A stretch of DNA of 11,795 bases from Akkermansiaceae bacterium (GTDB lineage Bacteria > Verrucomicrobiota > Verrucomicrobiia > Verrucomicrobiales > Akkermansiaceae): NCBI GenBank assembly GCA_020627645.1, contig JAHDGN010000051.1, positions 1 to 11,795 on the forward strand, given 5' to 3'. The number at the start of each line of letters is the position of its first letter. Positions within the stretch are counted from its first letter, which is position 1. A program made the position numbers and the translations under genes. Below are positions 1 to 6,498 of this stretch, in pieces. Below the pieces are notes generated by a model. That model had not been told where the DNA came from, did no database searches, and saw nothing but the letters and a program-made list of their open reading frames with translations.

Positions 1-1513
1 GTCGGGGGAGGTGAAGAGTGGCGTGGTAGAGGTGGAGGAGGGGTTTGAAGCGGGGGTGAGAGGGTGGGATGCCTGATTTTTCGATGGTGGCGGCGAGTTC
101 CATAACGCGGTCATTGGGGTAGTAGTTGGACATGGAGAGCTCTTGGGTGGGGAAGGGGTGATCGCGTGAGGTGTCGTGAACTTTGGGGGAGGCACAGAGG
201 TCGGTGAAGCGGTTGGCGATGGTTTCGGGGAAGCCGAGGATTTTAGACATTTCGCGGAAGGTGGAGCGAGGTTTGTAGGTGATGACGTTGGCGGTCATGG
301 CGGCTCCACGTGGGGCGTATTTTTGGTAGAGGTATTGGATGACGGATTCGCGCCGTTCGCCCGAAGGTAAGTCGATATCGATGTCAGGCCAGGATTGGCG
401 ATTTTCCGACAAAAAGCGTTCAAATAGAAGTCCGCCTTTGACTGGGTCAACACTTGTTACGCCAATTGCGTAACAAACTAGGGAGTTGGCAGCAGAGCCT
501 CGGCCTTGGCATAAGATGCCGTGGGAGCGAGCGAAGCGGACGAGGTCCCAGACGATGAGAAAGTACCCTGAGAATCCAAGATTCTTTATGGTAAGTAGTT
601 CTTTGTCAATTTGTTGTAAGTGTTTATTACTTTTTTTAAGTGTTCGACTTTTGAGGCCGCTATGAGCGAGTTGGTGTAGGAGTTGGTCTTGTTCTTCGGA
701 TGTGAATAACTTGTGAGTATCTGGATCACGATAGGATGGGAATTGGTAGCCAAGATTTTCGAGGGAGAATTGTGAACATCTTTCGACGAGCTCTCGGGTG
801 TTGTGAATAAGTTGTGGGCAATCTGTGAATAAGTTGTGAATTTGCTGTGGAGATTTGATGTGTCGTTCGTTGTTGGCTTGGAGGAGTTGTCCTGCGTCGT
901 CGAGGGTTCGGTGGTGTCTGAGTGAGGTGAAGGCGTCGGTCAGGAGGCGATCTTTGCGATAGGCGTGGAGGGGCGCGTTGGTGGCGATGAGGGGGATTTT
1001 TGCGAATTGCGCGAGGTCTTGGAGGACTTGGTTTTTTTTCTGTTCGCCTCGGCGGAGGTGTCGAAAGAGCGCGATGGAGATGTTGGGACCGAAGTGTTGT
1101 TGGAGGAGTTTGAGAGCGAGGAGGAGGTTTTTGCGGGTGAAGTGGTGGAGGGATTCGGGTGTGAGAATGGCGTGGGTGCCGGAGAGGTTGTGGTTTTTCA
1201 GGGTGGAAGAGTTGTTAACAAGTTGTTCACAGTGGAGAGTGGTGAGGAGGCGAGAGAGATTTTGGTATCCGGTGCGGGTTTTGTTGAGGATTGGGAGTTG
1301 TTTGAGGGGGCCGAGGTTTTCAATGGTAGCTCCGGTGATGGCTTTGATGCCTAGTTTTTGGGCCTCGAGGTGGGCTCGGGCAGAGCCGTAGTAGCCCATA
1401 TGATCGACTAGGCCGATGGAGGTGTGTCCGAGTTCGGCTGCGCGTTGGACAAGAGTTTCGGGCTGGCTGGAGCCACGAAGAAAGGAAAAGGCGGATTTGG
1501 CGAGGAGTTCCAT
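1..1513 (-). CDS. dnaE2: Error-prone DNA polymerase DnaE2, N-terminal 504 codons (3' end outside window)
   Basis: This is a C-family DNA polymerase alpha subunit of the DnaE2 type, used for mutagenic translesion synthesis in the SOS response. The reading frame is open from the ATG at 1513 to the left edge, so the C-terminal half is not seen. A degenerate PHP domain spans about residues 1-220, starting with AFSFLRGSS and GLVDH (residues 34-38). The polymerase core follows: GFSGYFLIVWD (313-323), the DnaE2-typical CQGRGSAANS (335-344), and the palm motif PDIDID (376-381), whose D377 and D379 match the catalytic aspartates of DnaE. The last visible residues (HLPR) are just where this family continues into a PRHLGQH-like segment. 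The ATG was chosen because an in-frame TGA lies five codons upstream. The histidines expected in the first PHP motif are absent. No imuA or imuB lies upstream; a downstream partner would be outside the window. Codon use changes around 420-870. Confidence 0.93.
   Translation of the reverse strand, partial: MELLAKSAFSFLRGSSQPETLVQRAAELGHTSIGLVDHMGYYGSARAHLEAQKLGIKAITGATIENLGPLKQLPILNKTRTGYQNLSRLLTTLHCEQLVNNSSTLKNHNLSGTHAILTPESLHHFTRKNLLLALKLLQQHFGPNISIALFRHLRRGEQKKNQVLQDLAQFAKIPLIATNAPLHAYRKDRLLTDAFTSLRHHRTLDDAGQLLQANNERHIKSPQQIHNLFTDCPQLIHNTRELVERCSQFSLENLGYQFPSYRDPDTHKLFTSEEQDQLLHQLAHSGLKSRTLKKSNKHLQQIDKELLTIKNLGFSGYFLIVWDLVRFARSHGILCQGRGSAANSLVCYAIGVTSVDPVKGGLLFERFLSENRQSWPDIDIDLPSGERRESVIQYLYQKYAPRGAAMTANVITYKPRSTFREMSKILGFPETIANRFTDLCASPKVHDTSRDHPFPTQELSMSNYYPNDRVMELAATIEKSGIPPSHPRFKPLLHLYHATLHLPR
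454..476. repeat. Perfect hyphenated palindrome inside dnaE2
   Basis: TTGTTACGC (454-462) and its exact reverse complement GCGTAACAA (468-476) are separated by five bases (CAATT). The sequence codes for part of the conserved CYAIGVT stretch of DnaE2, so protein constraint explains some of it but not the exact 9-bp symmetry. It resembles an operator or a small hairpin. No T-run follows, so it is not a terminator. Function unknown. Confidence 0.5.
701..832 (-). other. Cluster of three DnaA-box matches within dnaE2
   Basis: Three exact matches to the DnaA box TTATNCACA (each TTATTCACA on the minus strand) lie at 701-709, 802-810 and 824-832, all in the same orientation. Two are read in the frame that encodes LFT, and the 802-810 copy is in a different frame, so the repeats are not just a repeated amino-acid motif. 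The closer pair is 22 bp apart, about two helical turns. Looser relatives, such as TTGCCCACA near 812-820 and TTGTTCACA on the plus strand at 1223-1231, lie nearby. An AT-rich stretch (about 575-650) flanks the cluster. It could be a DnaA titration or control site; an origin inside a coding gene is unlikely. Confidence 0.45.
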
Positions 1514-1596
1514 GGGGGTGTCGGTTTGTCAGGGCAGGGAGTGTGGATGCTGGTTATCTTGGTTCCGTGCTTATCTTGCGCTGCTCCGTCGCTGTC

Positions 1597-1625
1597 TTTA
1601 TATCAAAATAGGTTCTTTAGAACAG
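1597..1625 (-). promoter_or_regulatory. Probable dnaE2 promoter
   Basis: On the minus strand a TATAAA (1602 to 1597) is preceded, with a 17-bp spacer, by CTGTTC (1625 to 1620), a weak -35 element. This would start transcription near 1590, about 76 bases before the dnaE2 ATG. The -35 element overlaps the LexA-like box, which is the arrangement expected for repression. The promoter is predicted from sequence only. Confidence 0.45.
1611..1624. promoter_or_regulatory. LexA (SOS) box upstream of dnaE2
   Basis: The minus strand reads TGTTC-TAAA-GAACC; the core GTTC-N4-GAAC is a perfect palindrome. The motif reported for Verrucomicrobia LexA is TGTTC-N4-GAACA, so 9 of the 10 specified bases match. 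It lies 97 bases upstream of the dnaE2 start and overlaps the predicted -35 element. dnaE2 is a classic SOS gene in many bacteria, which makes this reading coherent. It differs from the E. coli CTGT-N8-ACAG site and from the GAAC-N4-GTTC order of Firmicutes. Confidence 0.7.
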
Positions 1626-1757
1626 TTTTTTCGGAGAATGACGATGATCGTTCCGAATAGCTGGCTTGCGCCTGTAGGATGAATAAGGGCGCCAGGTTTC
1701 GAGCCGTTGGTGCGGTTCGATTGCCTTCTTGCTAAATCTTGGTTGTGGGGGAGAGAG

Positions 1758-2807
1758 TTAGGCTTTGACGTGGTTGAGGAGAGTTTGGGCGGTTTGGTGA
1801 AAGGCGGCGGAGGGTTTGGATTCGGAGGGGGCTAGGGTGGCGATTGGGGTTCCTTGATCGCAGTTTTGGCCAATGACTGGTTGGAGAGGGATTTCGCCTA
1901 GGAGAGGAACTTGGATTCGTTCGCATTCGCGGGCGGCTCCACCTTGTCCAAAGAGATGGTATCGTTTTCCGGCATCGCATTCGAAGTAGGACATGTTTTC
2001 GATGAGGCCGAGGATGGGGACGTTGACTTTGGCAAACATGGAGATGGCCTTTCGGGCGTCAACGAGGGCGACTTCTTGAGGGGTGGTGACGATGATGGCT
2101 CCGTCGAGGGTGACGGTTTGGACGAGGGTGAGTTGGATGTCTCCGGTTCCTGGTGGGAGATCGAGGATGAGAATGTCTAGATCGTCCCAGGCGACTTGTT
2201 GAAGAAATTGGGTGGTGTAGCGGGTGGCGAGTGGACCACGGACGATCACGGGAGAGTGATCAGTGAGGAGGAAGCCCATGGACATGATTTTGAGTCCGTG
2301 AGCTTCGATGGGGATGATGCGGTCTTGGCTGTCGGCGTGGGGTTGTTGGTGGGGGACGCCGAACATGAGAGGGATGGAGGGGCCGTAGAGGTCGCAGTCG
2401 AGGAGGCCGACTTTGAGGCCTTGTTTGGAGAGGGCGATGGCGAGGTTGGATGAAACGGTTGATTTTCCAACTCCTCCTTTGCCGGACCCTACGGCGATGA
2501 TGCGTTTGACGCCGGGGATGGTGTTGGAGGTTTTTTGGTTGTCGGTGCCGGAGGTGGGTGGGTCCTTGATGTCAATTTCGATGCGGACTTTGGCGGGGTC
2601 GCCGAAGATGGGATCGAGGACATTGTGGCAGTCTTGGAAGATTGTCCGGGGGAGTTCGGGATCTTTGGTTTGGATTTGGATTTGGATGTGGGCGGAGCCG
2701 TCGGATTTGACTTCAGCCGCTTTGACGAGTCCGAAGGAGACGATATCACGTGAGAAGCCTGGGTATTTAACTTGGGCGAGGTGAGTACGAAGCTCGTCGT
2801 TGGTCAT
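1758..2807 (-). CDS. mrp: Mrp/ApbC family Fe-S cluster carrier ATPase
   Basis: This is a cytoplasmic P-loop ATPase of the Mrp/NBP35/Ind1 family, which binds Fe-S clusters and passes them to target proteins. The 349 residues are the usual length. An N-terminal DUF59 (MIP18-like) domain covers about residues 3-80, with a polar linker at 81-98. The ATPase domain follows: deviant Walker A GKGGVGKST (109-117), LLDCDLYGPS (135-144) and LDLPPGTGD (215-223). The ENMSYF element (270-275) is followed by C277, but the second cysteine of the usual CxxC is replaced by glycine (CDAG), which is odd because CxxC holds the bridging cluster. The gene is last in the nuoDEF-lipoprotein-mrp run, 42 bp after the lipoprotein gene. 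Eukaryotic Ind1/NUBPL serves complex I assembly, so the position suggests the same client. No clear Shine-Dalgarno precedes the ATG. Confidence 0.93.
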   Translation of the reverse strand: MTNDELRTHLAQVKYPGFSRDIVSFGLVKAAEVKSDGSAHIQIQIQTKDPELPRTIFQDCHNVLDPIFGDPAKVRIEIDIKDPPTSGTDNQKTSNTIPGVKRIIAVGSGKGGVGKSTVSSNLAIALSKQGLKVGLLDCDLYGPSIPLMFGVPHQQPHADSQDRIIPIEAHGLKIMSMGFLLTDHSPVIVRGPLATRYTTQFLQQVAWDDLDILILDLPPGTGDIQLTLVQTVTLDGAIIVTTPQEVALVDARKAISMFAKVNVPILGLIENMSYFECDAGKRYHLFGQGGAARECERIQVPLLGEIPLQPVIGQNCDQGTPIATLAPSESKPSAAFHQTAQTLLNHVKA

Positions 2808-2849
2808 ATGATTGGGATGGATAAGTGATCCGGAAGGGAGGGGGTGTTT

Positions 2850-3140
2850 CTACTGTTTTTTAGTGAGAACAACGGTGATGGGTTTGGGGAGTTGGAAGTT
2901 GACGGGGTCTGGACTGTGGTAGCCGACTTTTGCAACGTGAAGGTATTCGATGGGGGGGACGTCTTTGATGACGGTGACTCCGCCGTTTTTGTCGGTGTAG
3001 AGGGGTGGTTTGTTGTAGCTGCGAGTTTGGGGTCTGACCTGAGCTCTTTCGAGCGGGTTTCCGTCTTGGTCAACGACGTAGACGTTTTTGCCGCAGGAGA
3101 TGAAGAGGGTTGAGGTGGCCGCGAGGAGAAGGGATTTCAT
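2850..3140 (-). CDS. Small lipoprotein with a possible carboxypeptidase-regulatory-like fold
   Basis: The 96-residue product begins with MKSLLLAATSTLFISCG: a short charged start, a hydrophobic core and a cysteine at 16 in a loose lipobox (F-I-S-C; leucine is more usual at -3). The mature part reads VYVVDQDGNPLERAQV and later YTDKNGGVTVIKDVP, a pattern typical of small beta-sandwich carboxypeptidase-regulatory-like or Ig-like domains, ending in ITVVLTKK. Its function is unknown. The ATG overlaps the nuoF stop (ATGA), implying translational coupling, and mrp follows 42 bp later. A longer in-frame reading to 3416 exists, but its extra residues are arginine- and proline-rich nonsense antisense to no signal and overlapping nuoF, so the internal ATG with a signal peptide is chosen. 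Whether it serves complex I is only suggested by position. Confidence 0.78.
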   Translation of the reverse strand: MKSLLLAATSTLFISCGKNVYVVDQDGNPLERAQVRPQTRSYNKPPLYTDKNGGVTVIKDVPPIEYLHVAKVGYHSPDPVNFQLPKPITVVLTKKQ

Positions 3141-4540
3141 GATTGGACGGTGGCGAGGAATTTTTCCTGTTCGAGTCGTTCGGCTGATTTGAAGTTGTTG
3201 TCTTCGGAGGTTTGAGCAGTGAGTTCGTCGCGGAATTTGTCGATCATGGCTTCGACGGGCCAAGCGGAGGCTTCGCCGAAGGCGCAGACGGTTTTGCCGT
3301 CGATTTGGTAGGCGACTTCTTCGAGGGTTTTGACGTCTTCGGGGGTGGCTTGGCCGGCTTCGATTCGGTCGGAAATTTTCTTCATCCAGGTGGATCCTTC
3401 GCGGCATGGGGTGCATTGGCCGCAGGATTCGTGAGCGTAGAAGTGGGTGATGTTGTTGAGGACCCAGGACATTGAGCGGGTGTCGTCCATGACGATGACG
3501 CCTCCGGAGCCGGCCATGGAGCCGGCGGCAGCGAGGGTGTCGAAGTCGAGTGGGAGGTCCCAGAATTCGAGTTCTTTGGCGTCGTCGCCTTTGCCGATGG
3601 TGAATTTTTCGTCGCAGCGGAGGATCTTGGATGATGATCCGCCAGGAATGACGGCTTTGAGGGTTCGGCCGTCTTTAGGGCCGCCGCAGATATCGTAGAG
3701 GAGTTCGCGGAAGGTGACTTTCCCGACTTGGACTTCGTAGTAGCCGGGGTTTTTGACGTCTCCTGAGACGCAGAGAATGCGGGTGCCGGAATTCCGAGGG
3801 GTTCCGAGCTTTGCGTATTCTTCACCTCCCATGCGGAGGATGTGGACGACGTGGCAGAGAGATTCGACGTTGTTGACGATGGTGGGGTTCATGTAGAGCC
3901 CCATGGCGGCGGGGAAGTAGGGTGGTTTGATTCGGGGATAGGGGCGTTTTCCTTCGAGTGATTCAATGAGGCCGGTTTCTTCGCCGCAGATGTAGGCGGC
4001 GGCTCCTCGGTGGACGTAGATTTCGAGGTCGAATCCCGAGTCGAGGATGTTTTTGCCGAGGAAATTCTTTTCGCGGGCTTCGTTGATGGCTTTTTCGAGG
4101 GTGATGGCGGCTTCGGGAAATTCTTCGCGAATGTAGATGTAGGCGGTGTGGGCGCCGACGGCGAAGGCGGAGATGATCATGCCTTCGATGAGTTGGTGTG
4201 GGTCTTGGTGGACGATGTAGCGGTCTTTGAAGGTGCCGGGTTCAGATTCGTCGCAGTTGCAGATGAGGTAGACGGGTTTGGTGTTGGTTGGTGGGATGAA
4301 TCCCCATTTGATGCCGGTGGGGAAGCCGGCACCACCGCGGCCTCGGAGGCCGGAAGTTTTGACTTCGCCGGTGATAGCATTGGGCTCCATGCCGATGGCT
4401 TTTTTGAGCATGTCGTAGCCGCCGTCGTTGATATAGGTGTCGATGGAGGTGTCCCAACCTTCACGGTCGACGTTTTTGAAGATGAGCCGGTGTTCTTTTT
4501 GGTGTGGCTCTTTTCCGGGAAGGTATTTGATGTCGGACAT
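3137..4540 (-). CDS. nuoF: NADH-quinone oxidoreductase subunit F (NADH- and FMN-binding)
   Basis: NuoF (51-kDa subunit) is where NADH reduces FMN in the cytoplasmic arm of complex I; electrons then pass to its 4Fe-4S cluster N3. The 467 residues fit the family (about 430-460), with a slightly long, charged C-terminus. The NADH-binding GRGGAGFPTG is at 67-76, the FMN-site CNCDESEPGTFKDR at 94-107, and the glycine-rich GAAAYICGEETGLIESLEG region at 179-197. The cluster ligands are C373, C376 and C379 (ESCGQCTPCREG) plus C419 (KTVCAFGEA). All key residues are present, so it should be functional. It starts 15 bp after nuoE, and its TGA overlaps the ATG of the lipoprotein gene. nuoG, the usual next gene, is absent here. 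Confidence 0.97.
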   Translation of the reverse strand: MSDIKYLPGKEPHQKEHRLIFKNVDREGWDTSIDTYINDGGYDMLKKAIGMEPNAITGEVKTSGLRGRGGAGFPTGIKWGFIPPTNTKPVYLICNCDESEPGTFKDRYIVHQDPHQLIEGMIISAFAVGAHTAYIYIREEFPEAAITLEKAINEAREKNFLGKNILDSGFDLEIYVHRGAAAYICGEETGLIESLEGKRPYPRIKPPYFPAAMGLYMNPTIVNNVESLCHVVHILRMGGEEYAKLGTPRNSGTRILCVSGDVKNPGYYEVQVGKVTFRELLYDICGGPKDGRTLKAVIPGGSSSKILRCDEKFTIGKGDDAKELEFWDLPLDFDTLAAAGSMAGSGGVIVMDDTRSMSWVLNNITHFYAHESCGQCTPCREGSTWMKKISDRIEAGQATPEDVKTLEEVAYQIDGKTVCAFGEASAWPVEAMIDKFRDELTAQTSEDNNFKSAERLEQEKFLATVQS

Positions 4541-4555
4541 GGCTTCGGGAAAATT

Positions 4556-5206
4556 TTATGCTTTGTATTGGTCGATGAGGCCGGCGGCTTTGTCGGCGGA
4601 GATGTCTTCGTGGAAGTCATCGTTGACGAGGCAGACGGGTGCGGTGCCGCAGGAGGCGAGGCATTCGGCGAATTCTACGGAGTAGTTACCGCAGGGTGAG
4701 ACGGAGATGGGGTCTTTGTGGCCGTCGGCAGTGGATCGATCAATTTTGGTGAGTTCGCAGAGTTTGTCCATGAGCTCGTATGAGCCGCCCATGGCGCAGG
4801 AGAGGGTGCGGCAGACGCGAAAGTGAACGCGGCCGGGGGCTTTTTGGCGAAAGCCGGGGTAGAAGGTGACGACTTCGACAACTTTGATGGGTGAGATGTC
4901 GAGTTTGGAGGCAACCCAGTCAATGGATTCGGGTGAGATGAAGCCGAAGTGGTGTTGAACTTCGTGAAGGAGGGGGAGGACGGCGGAGCGTTTTTGATCG
5001 TCTGGGTACTGGGCGATGCGTTCGTCTGCCTTGGCCTCGAGTTGAGGTGAGACTTGGAACTTGGGGAAAAATTTTTCGCCCGGAGTTGCTGGGGAGTGGA
5101 TGTTTTGGTCAAGAACGCTGACTTTTTCGACTGGCTGGGAGTCGAGGTATTTGACTTTGGTTTCGTCGATGTCGGCGGGTTTTGGGACGTCGATATTTTT
5201 GCTCAC
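4556..5206 (-). CDS. nuoE: NADH-quinone oxidoreductase subunit E (2Fe-2S)
   Basis: NuoE (24-kDa subunit) holds the 2Fe-2S cluster N1a beside NuoF in the electron-input module of complex I. The helical N-terminal part (LPLLHEVQHHFGFISPESIDW, split over residues 77-97) and VVTFYPGFR (112-120) lead into a thioredoxin-like domain. The ligands are C132 and C137 (VCRTLSC) and C182 and C186 (ECLASC), the expected C-x4-C and C-x3-C. At 216 residues it is about 50 longer than E. coli NuoE (166); the extra is an N-terminal, low-complexity, charged stretch. The start is GTG at 5206, the first start codon allowing the whole frame; no ATG occurs before residue 139, so a later GTG could be the true start. 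It lies 35 bp after nuoD. Confidence 0.96.
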   Translation of the reverse strand: MSKNIDVPKPADIDETKVKYLDSQPVEKVSVLDQNIHSPATPGEKFFPKFQVSPQLEAKADERIAQYPDDQKRSAVLPLLHEVQHHFGFISPESIDWVASKLDISPIKVVEVVTFYPGFRQKAPGRVHFRVCRTLSCAMGGSYELMDKLCELTKIDRSTADGHKDPISVSPCGNYSVEFAECLASCGTAPVCLVNDDFHEDISADKAAGLIDQYKA

Positions 5207-5241
5207 CTGATGAGTTAGAGGTTAGGGATGAAGTGATTGAT

Positions 5242-6498
5242 TTAGCGGTCGCATTCGCCCATGACGAAGTCGAGAGATCCTAGGATGGCTGGGATGTCTG
5301 AAACCATATGACCTTTAAGAAGGTCGGAGCAGAGGCTGAGGTTGACGAAGGATGGGGAGCGGATCTTGAGGCGATTGGGCACGCCGCCTCCTTTTGAGTG
5401 GATGTAGAAGCCGAGTTCGCCCTTGGGGTTTTCGGCTGCAAAGTAAACTTCGCCTTCTGGGGCCTCGAGGCCTTGGGTGGAGACGATAAAGTGGTGGATG
5501 AGTTCCTCCATGGAGGTGAGGACGCGTTCTTTGTCGGGGAGGGTGGATTTGGGGTCGACGACGTTGATGTCGCCTTCGGGGAAGTCGGCGAGGACTTGTC
5601 GGATGATGCGGATGGATTGGCGCATTTCTTCCATGCGGACGAGGTAGCGGTCGTAGCAGTCTCCGTTTTCGCCGATGGGGACGTCGAAGTCGTATTTTTC
5701 GTATCCGAGGTAGGGATTGTCTTTCCGAAGGTCGCGGGGAACGCCGCAGGCGCGGAGGTTGGGGCCAGTGAGGCCGTAGCTGATGGCAGTCTCTCTGGAG
5801 ATGACGCCGACGTCGCACATGCGTTCGAGGTAGATTTTGTTTTTGTTCAGGAGCCCGGCAATTTCGTCGATGGTGTTTTCGCATTCATCGAGGAATTTGA
5901 GGATGTCTTGGTCGAGGCCTTCGGGGAGATCGCGGATTTGTCCTCCGACTCGGGTGTAGGAGGTGGTGAATCGTGCTCCAGAGAGTTGTTCGCAGAAGTT
6001 GTAGATCTTTTCGCGCTCGGTGAAGGTGTAGAGGAAGACAGTCATGGCACCAACGTCCATGGCGCAGACTCCGACGCCGAGCATGTGAGATGAGATGCGG
6101 GCGAGTTCGCAACAGAGGACTCGCAGGGCTTGTCCGCGAGGCGGGAGGGTCCAGTCCATGAGCTTTTCGACGGCGCAGGCGTAGGCGACGTTATTGGCGA
6201 GGGGGGCGAGGTAGTCGAGTCGATCGGTGTAGGGAATGAACTGGTTGTAGTGCATGTTTTCGGCGATTTTTTCGTCGCCGCGATGCAGGTATCCAATGTG
6301 GGGTTCGGCTTTTTCGATGATTTCGCCGTCGAGTTCGAGGACGAGTCGGAGGACGCCGTGGGTTGCGGGGTGTGATGGTCCCATGTTGAGAACCATTTTT
6401 TCGCCGAGAATGTCGTCGGTTTCAGCTCGGTAGTCTTCAACAGCTTTTGCTGCAACGGCGGCAGCATCCGGGGCCTCATAAGTGGTGGTATTGCTCAT
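5242..6498 (-). CDS. nuoD: NADH-quinone oxidoreductase subunit D (quinone-site subunit)
   Basis: NuoD (49-kDa subunit) forms, with NuoB, the quinone-reduction site of complex I at the junction of the peripheral and membrane arms. The 418 residues match a stand-alone NuoD (409 in Thermus Nqo4), not the NuoCD fusion of E. coli. Visible landmarks are LNMGPSHPATHGVLRL (37-52), PHIGYLHRGDEK (66-77), and YTDRLDY (90-96); H47 and Y96 correspond to Thermus H38 and Y87, which line the quinone cavity. The C-terminus ends GECDR, as is typical. A poorly conserved 30-residue N-terminal lead (alanine- and glutamate-rich) precedes the core. It is the first gene of a five-gene run. The upstream region has a Crp/Fnr-type palindrome and no clear Shine-Dalgarno. 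nuoC is not upstream. Confidence 0.97.
   Translation of the reverse strand: MSNTTTYEAPDAAAVAAKAVEDYRAETDDILGEKMVLNMGPSHPATHGVLRLVLELDGEIIEKAEPHIGYLHRGDEKIAENMHYNQFIPYTDRLDYLAPLANNVAYACAVEKLMDWTLPPRGQALRVLCCELARISSHMLGVGVCAMDVGAMTVFLYTFTEREKIYNFCEQLSGARFTTSYTRVGGQIRDLPEGLDQDILKFLDECENTIDEIAGLLNKNKIYLERMCDVGVISRETAISYGLTGPNLRACGVPRDLRKDNPYLGYEKYDFDVPIGENGDCYDRYLVRMEEMRQSIRIIRQVLADFPEGDINVVDPKSTLPDKERVLTSMEELIHHFIVSTQGLEAPEGEVYFAAENPKGELGFYIHSKGGGVPNRLKIRSPSFVNLSLCSDLLKGHMVSDIPAILGSLDFVMGECDR

Noticed and set aside
965..1391. Plus-strand frames opposite dnaE2
   Set aside because: The minus-strand dnaE2 frame is continuous here and matches the PHP-polymerase linker; the plus-strand products have no recognisable features.
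1699..1720. Hairpin TCGAGCCG/CGGTTCGA after mrp, considered as terminator or tRNA T-arm (GGTTCGA)
   Set aside because: No T-run follows on the minus strand, and no acceptor, D or anticodon arms can be built around the GGTTCGA, so it is neither a clear terminator nor a tRNA.
3141..3416. N-terminal extension of the lipoprotein frame to an ATG at 3416 (188 residues)
   Set aside because: The added part is arginine-rich and lies wholly inside nuoF in another frame; a clean lipoprotein signal starts at the internal ATG at 3140.
4010..4699. Long plus-strand frame (229 residues) opposite nuoF and nuoE
   Set aside because: It is antisense to two well-supported genes and its glycine-, valine- and aspartate-rich product is the usual shadow of biased codon use.
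5398..6093. Plus-strand frame of 231 residues opposite nuoD
   Set aside because: It is a shadow of nuoD with repetitive acidic and valine-rich composition and no domain.
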